From Rhodopirellula sp. (GTDB lineage Bacteria; Planctomycetota; Planctomycetia; Pirellulales; Pirellulaceae): a DNA stretch of 9,041 nt. Below, piece after piece: positions 9,001-9,041 of this stretch. Each line of letters starts with the position of its first letter. Positions within the stretch are counted from its first letter, which is position 1. A program made the position numbers and the translations under genes. The stretch spans positions 1 through 9,041 of the forward strand of contig DOPG01000124.1 of assembly GCA_003513555.1 (NCBI GenBank), in the 5' to 3' direction. The notes beneath the pieces are model-generated. The model made no database searches. It was not told the origin of the DNA and saw nothing but the letters and a program-made list of their open reading frames with translations.

Positions 9001-9041
9001 ACAGAAGTATTCACAGCGAGCGATTCCTCACTCGATGATGA
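1..9041 (+). CDS. Giant beta-strand-repeat surface/adhesin-like protein, partial at both ends
   Basis: Frame +1 is open over the whole window (3,013 full codons plus two bases), with no stop and no in-frame boundary, so this is an internal fragment of a much larger gene. The translation is coherent throughout. It is rich in Gly, Ala, Ser, Thr, Asp, Asn and Val, strongly acidic (for example 7 acidic against 1 basic residue in 3361-3480), and has no cysteine. Short alternating strands such as GDVTVAA, GGNITLTG and GDIAIS dominate, typical of beta-helix or beta-solenoid extracellular proteins. Several motifs (NINGLVQSG, TGDQVFF with YYAIVIDDYTIQLA, LKADYPVAINF) match my recollection of giant LEPR-XLL or 'beta strand repeat' proteins of Gram-negative bacteria. 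Function is inferred: surface display, adhesion or matrix. No enzymatic domain, membrane anchor, RTX nonapeptide array or signal peptide is visible. The first ATG (base 7) is probably not the start. Coding status is near certain; family is likely; function is tentative. Confidence 0.93.
70..2298 (+). repeat. Array of about 13 degenerate beta-strand repeat units (protein level)
   Basis: Residues 24-766 form a run of roughly 50-70-residue units. Each has a strand with N/S-x-V-x-A-x-I followed by D-S-x-L/V-x-A-x-G-D-V-x-V-x-A, then a polar linker, then a Gly/Ala-rich hydrophobic stretch. Clear examples are NSVAAYIHDSTVDAEADITV, SSRIADSSLDAEGDVSVKA and INAAGDVTVAARQS, with Gly/Ala blocks such as AIGAAIAVGGAGGAGLSIAA. 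Approximate unit starts are bases 70, 238, 409, 595, 799, 961, 1111, 1288, 1441, 1612, 1792, 1951 and 2122. Later units diverge and lose the Gly/Ala block. There is no repetition at DNA level, so the duplications are old. The pattern resembles repeats of LktA/FHA-like filamentous adhesins and probably folds as a beta-solenoid. Unit boundaries were set by eye. Confidence 0.7.
2392..2436 (+). other. Acidic, possibly calcium-binding segment (DDYGDADMDSLDESE)
   Basis: This 15-residue stretch, between the repeat array and the first Tyr-rich module, has eight Asp or Glu, including D-A-D-M-D spacing like the start of an EF-hand or dockerin loop. The acidic residue expected at loop position 12 is one place early, so it is not a canonical EF-hand. 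It could be a degenerate calcium site or just an acidic linker. Confidence 0.3.
2524..2685 (+). repeat. Tyr-rich 'YxYxG-W' module, copy 1
   Basis: The module runs VIQYDSTVSSGGGVSNYYYQ, then a polar stretch, then VDLLTEDFTDTSRWESY. The pattern is: strand, Gly-rich turn, paired tyrosines on a strand, then D-L-x-x-E/D-D-[FY]-[TS]-D followed a few residues later by a conserved Trp. It recurs at 3325, 4750, 6262 and 7012 with very low sequence identity. The second half ('EDFTDTSRW') matches copy 2 ('ADYSDSNW') best. A small beta domain is likely; its binding role is unknown. Confidence 0.55.
2833..2955 (+). other. Probable alpha-helical insertion
   Basis: Residues 945-985 (IIDALDEVNSWLANHSGNDE, then AVARYESQKAYLEGLLDDLG and L) are rich in Ala, Leu, Glu and Gln, with heptad-like hydrophobic spacing and almost no beta-branched residues after the first turn. 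This contrasts with the beta-rich surroundings and suggests a two-helix hairpin broken at NHSGND. It is followed by LYPESLDLIQFIVPDLYAAP, which leads back into beta strands at GTIFISAA. A helical insertion at this place fits my recollection of other giant proteins of this class. Function unknown. Confidence 0.5.
3325..3468 (+). repeat. Tyr-rich 'YxYxG-W' module, copy 2
   Basis: Residues 1109-1156 read VDLTYGDIVSYTTADDTDYY, then VFVGAAARYGYDLTSADYSD, then SNWVPYGD. They share with copy 1 the order: strand, polar turn, paired Tyr, Gly, D-L-x-x-x-D-[YF]-[ST]-D, Trp. This copy lies 801 bases after copy 1. It is among the most acidic parts of the protein. The likeness is at protein level only. Confidence 0.55.
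3706..4224 (+). other. Conserved-looking beta block with NINGLVQSG and GGNITLTG motifs
   Basis: The block begins GWFHTNQDP and passes through an acidic section (DEDGIGPGDDYDLAAAINQD). It then runs into strand motifs AGGDIAISAVYININGLVQS, VIEEITPDGGNITLTGKLLS and TGNGELKVADGYATVSITNN. The combination of an 'NINGxxQSG' strand with a 'GGxIxLxGxxxSTGxGxxxVxDGY' strand ladder is a pattern I associate with giant LEPR-XLL-type bacterial proteins, where a section like this separates repeat regions. The ladder of short Gly-capped strands is typical of beta-helices. This block, with the LKADYP segment downstream, is the best anchor for family assignment. Confidence 0.5.
4399..4434 (+). other. Canonical EF-hand/dockerin-type calcium-binding loop
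   Basis: Residues 1467-1478, DLNSDGNISSIE, fit the 12-residue EF-hand loop exactly: D at 1, N at 3, D at 5, G at 6, I at 8 and E at 12. The flanks (VVDATS before, YVYDSS after) are not clearly helical, so a dockerin-like or isolated calcium loop is more likely than a full EF-hand pair. No second canonical loop was found. Calcium binding would suit an extracellular acidic adhesin but is inferred. Confidence 0.6.
4477..5085 (+). other. Trp/Tyr-rich segment with two lysine-rich strands
   Basis: Residues 1493-1695 hold two similar stretches. The first is EYYYTWTEGQESTQTTVSYK leading to KKKK and SFQVIGSW, then NANWDWQDVNYTDDTPLLES. The second is YEAYSFKRKKWR, a Gly triplet, then FLKKKIYHIKQTTIQGLTDY and FTHSLKADYPVAINF. 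Both place a run of aromatics before a cluster of basic residues in an otherwise acidic protein. The Tyr-rich module copy 3 sits between them. The ending 'LKADYPVAINF' is a motif I associate with giant beta-strand-repeat proteins. The basic strands may pair with acidic faces inside the protein or bind a polyanion; the sequence does not decide. Confidence 0.5.
4750..4884 (+). repeat. Tyr-rich 'YxYxG-W' module, copy 3
   Basis: Residues 1584-1628 read ATIVKDINEGQYYRYVGTAS, then DYVIPFIDSTGDWQTSDADW, then QVVTG. The core 'QYYRYVG' is the clearest form of the Tyr motif, and the closing 'DADWQVVTG' keeps the conserved Trp. The start 'ATIVKD' resembles 'NTVIKD' of copy 4, supporting common descent of these two copies. 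It is flanked on both sides by the lysine-rich strands. Confidence 0.55.
5506..5619 (+). repeat. 'IG..(N)PL' beta-turn repeat, copy 1
   Basis: Residues 1836-1873 (GEIGSSELALPIRAGEGGFA, then AQALGSIAVSQTEGDLHL) follow the scheme G-x-I-G-x-x-x-x-P-I/L, a polar linker, a strand, and G-S-I-x-V or an equivalent 'IxL' strand. The scheme returns near 7819, 8119 and 8704. It probably marks one class of beta-helix coil. Confidence 0.45.
5716..5880 (+). other. Probable alpha-helical insertion ending in YHNYWAEQR
   Basis: Residues 1906-1960 are rich in Glu, Gln, Leu and Ala (LSDEQVEQLDESLALTGEAA, then EAVVENDILQEENAE) and end with TNAYHNYWAEQRAL. Helix is predicted by composition and heptad-like spacing. 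The TG at residues 1927-1928 may break it into two helices. The concluding aromatic 'YHNYW' is distinctive and, as far as I recall, recurs in related giant proteins. The insertion leads straight into the 'TGDQVFF' module. Confidence 0.5.
5908..6108 (+). repeat. Small 'HxLxTGDxVxF ... YYAIVIDDYTIQLA' beta module
   Basis: Residues 1970-2036 carry DLGTLSTVEAHNLTTGDQVF, then FAVSEGTTNVVNVSASRSYY, then AIVIDDYTIQLAQSRYDAA. The order is: entry strand, 'H-N-L-T-T-G-D-x-V-x-F' turn, loop, then 'YY-x-I-x-x-D-D-x-T-I-x-L-A-x-S-R'. This matches a small repeated domain I know from giant adhesin-like proteins, usually in tandem copies with 'TGDxVxY...YYVIxVDxxTIKLAxSRxDA'. Only one clear copy is present here, and its internal Gly-rich turn is replaced by 'TTNVVNVSAS'. 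Recognition is from pattern memory. Confidence 0.6.
6262..6435 (+). repeat. Tyr-rich 'YxYxG-W' module, copy 4
   Basis: Residues 2088-2145 read SNTVIKDVTSSSAGGYYAYG, then GDSNIYLLATQTIDSGSVEY, then HFDPSSSDWTAVSGYDFD. It has the paired Tyr and Gly core, a longer linker than other copies, and the closing 'SSDWTAVSG', which resembles 'DADWQVVTG' of copy 3. The related Tyr-rich stretch that follows (DGYYLSSYFDDTYDE) may be remnants of another copy. Confidence 0.55.
6523..6660 (+). other. Short helical segment after 'YDVNFIYALSDQE'
   Basis: Residues 2175-2220 begin YDVNFIYALSDQEVADAFED and continue RVSDDAIFNSIGVSLLLELY, then PNQEVL. The first part looks like a strand running into an amphipathic helix with acidic residues on one face. 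It is followed by beta motifs (ESYNIYGSDVTVSAAGSD). Together with the helical stretch at 5716-5880 it brackets the TGDxVxF and fourth Tyr modules. Function unknown. Confidence 0.4.
7012..7152 (+). repeat. Tyr-rich 'YxYxG-W' module, copy 5
   Basis: Residues 2338-2384 read SNGDVVLFQYGEYGLYVYEG, then ADATVNLASEDRDGASWSQL, then EADYAFD. The core 'GLYVYEG', the 'VNLASEDRDGASW' acidic turn with Trp, and the 'SNGDVVLF' entry strand fit the module. 'VNLASED' aligns with 'VDLLTED' of copy 1. This last copy closes the mosaic middle section before the long beta-strand region. Confidence 0.55.
7819..7920 (+). repeat. 'IG..NPL' beta-turn repeat, copy 2
   Basis: Residues 2607-2640 read GGAIGESDNPLDISTVPNGI, then YATAQDSIHLNFIG. 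This is the cleanest form of the motif: G-A-I-G-x-x-x-N-P-L, then a polar linker, then I-Y-A-T-A-x-D-S-I-x-L. Compared with copies 1, 3 and 4 the spacing from the NPL turn to the second strand is similar. Confidence 0.5.
8119..8223 (+). repeat. 'IG..NPL' beta-turn repeat, copy 3
   Basis: Residues 2707-2741 (GTSTNPISAETSYLEGSSDG, then GFYLQNDGDLTIGQL) keep N-P-I, the linker and the 'GFYLxNxGDLxI' strand that parallels 'GIYLSETDSIYL' of copy 4. The opening 'IG' is replaced by 'VG'. Confidence 0.45.
8704..8817 (+). repeat. 'IG..NPL' beta-turn repeat, copy 4
   Basis: Residues 2902-2939 (GVGGTARPVGTTVQALEVAA, then GTGGIYLSETDSIYLGGI) follow the scheme with 'VGGTARPV' in place of 'IGxxxNPL', then 'LEVAAGTGGIYLSETDSIYLGGI'. 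The second half closely parallels copy 3. Confidence 0.45.

Larger units (their letters stand above)
7213..9041 (+). repeat. C-terminal-side beta-strand repeat region, continuing past the window
   Basis: From residue 2405 onward the protein is a continuous ladder of short strands with Gly/Asp/Asn turns: VELYATGEVSIAATGTIAVH, GGGLTLSAGGGVYAADGS, SSGGEINILADRNVMFTADG and others. No helices, basic clusters or Tyr modules occur. Spacing of 'GxIxLxA' strands is mostly about 20-30 residues, consistent with beta-helix coils. IG/NPL turns at 7819, 8119 and 8704 punctuate the region. The pattern runs unbroken to base 9041, so the protein extends further. Confidence 0.65.

Noticed and set aside
1..9041. 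CRISPR array, tandem DNA repeats, insertion sequence ends, tRNA or rRNA
   Set aside because: No exact repeated blocks, inverted terminal repeats or RNA-like conserved segments were seen. All repetition found is at protein level and degenerate.

Overview
The whole window lies inside one giant gene. Frame +1 (codons starting at 1, 4, 7 and so on) is open without a stop from base 1 to base 9041, giving 3,013 complete codons. Both the true start and the stop are outside the window. I found no intergenic DNA, RNA gene, promoter, terminator, mobile element or CRISPR array. Every other open frame on either strand is a short shadow of this gene.

The product is a very large, acidic, cysteine-free, Gly/Ala/Ser/Thr/Asp/Asn-rich protein made mostly of predicted short beta strands. 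Its motifs resemble the giant 'beta strand repeat' or LEPR-XLL-type surface and adhesin-like proteins of Gram-negative bacteria, with a weaker likeness to filamentous haemagglutinin and LktA-type adhesins. I recognise the family from motif patterns, not from a database search. The GC content is about one half by eye. A Gram-negative, probably aquatic or marine bacterium (planctomycete or proteobacterium) fits the acidic composition and protein type, but the sequence does not fix the taxon.

Layout along the protein: (1) bases 1-66, a short Arg/His-rich stretch unlike the rest; (2) about 70-2298, some 13 degenerate units of 50-70 residues that alternate a charged 'GDVTV'-like strand pair with a Gly/Ala-rich hydrophobic block; (3) about 2300-7150, a mosaic of non-identical modules. 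The mosaic holds five copies of a Tyr-rich 'YYxYxG ... W' module, a 'TGDxVxF ... YYAIVIDD' module, a Lys-rich pair of segments, a canonical EF-hand-type calcium loop and three probable helical insertions. (4) About 7213-9041 is a second long beta-strand repeat region with recurring 'IG..NPL..' type turns, still running at the window edge.

The likely role is a secreted or cell-surface structural or adhesive protein, possibly calcium-stabilised. The secretion route cannot be determined because both termini, where signal peptides or secretion signals would lie, are missing. There is no multi-gene system here. The interest lies in the size and modular build of this single protein.
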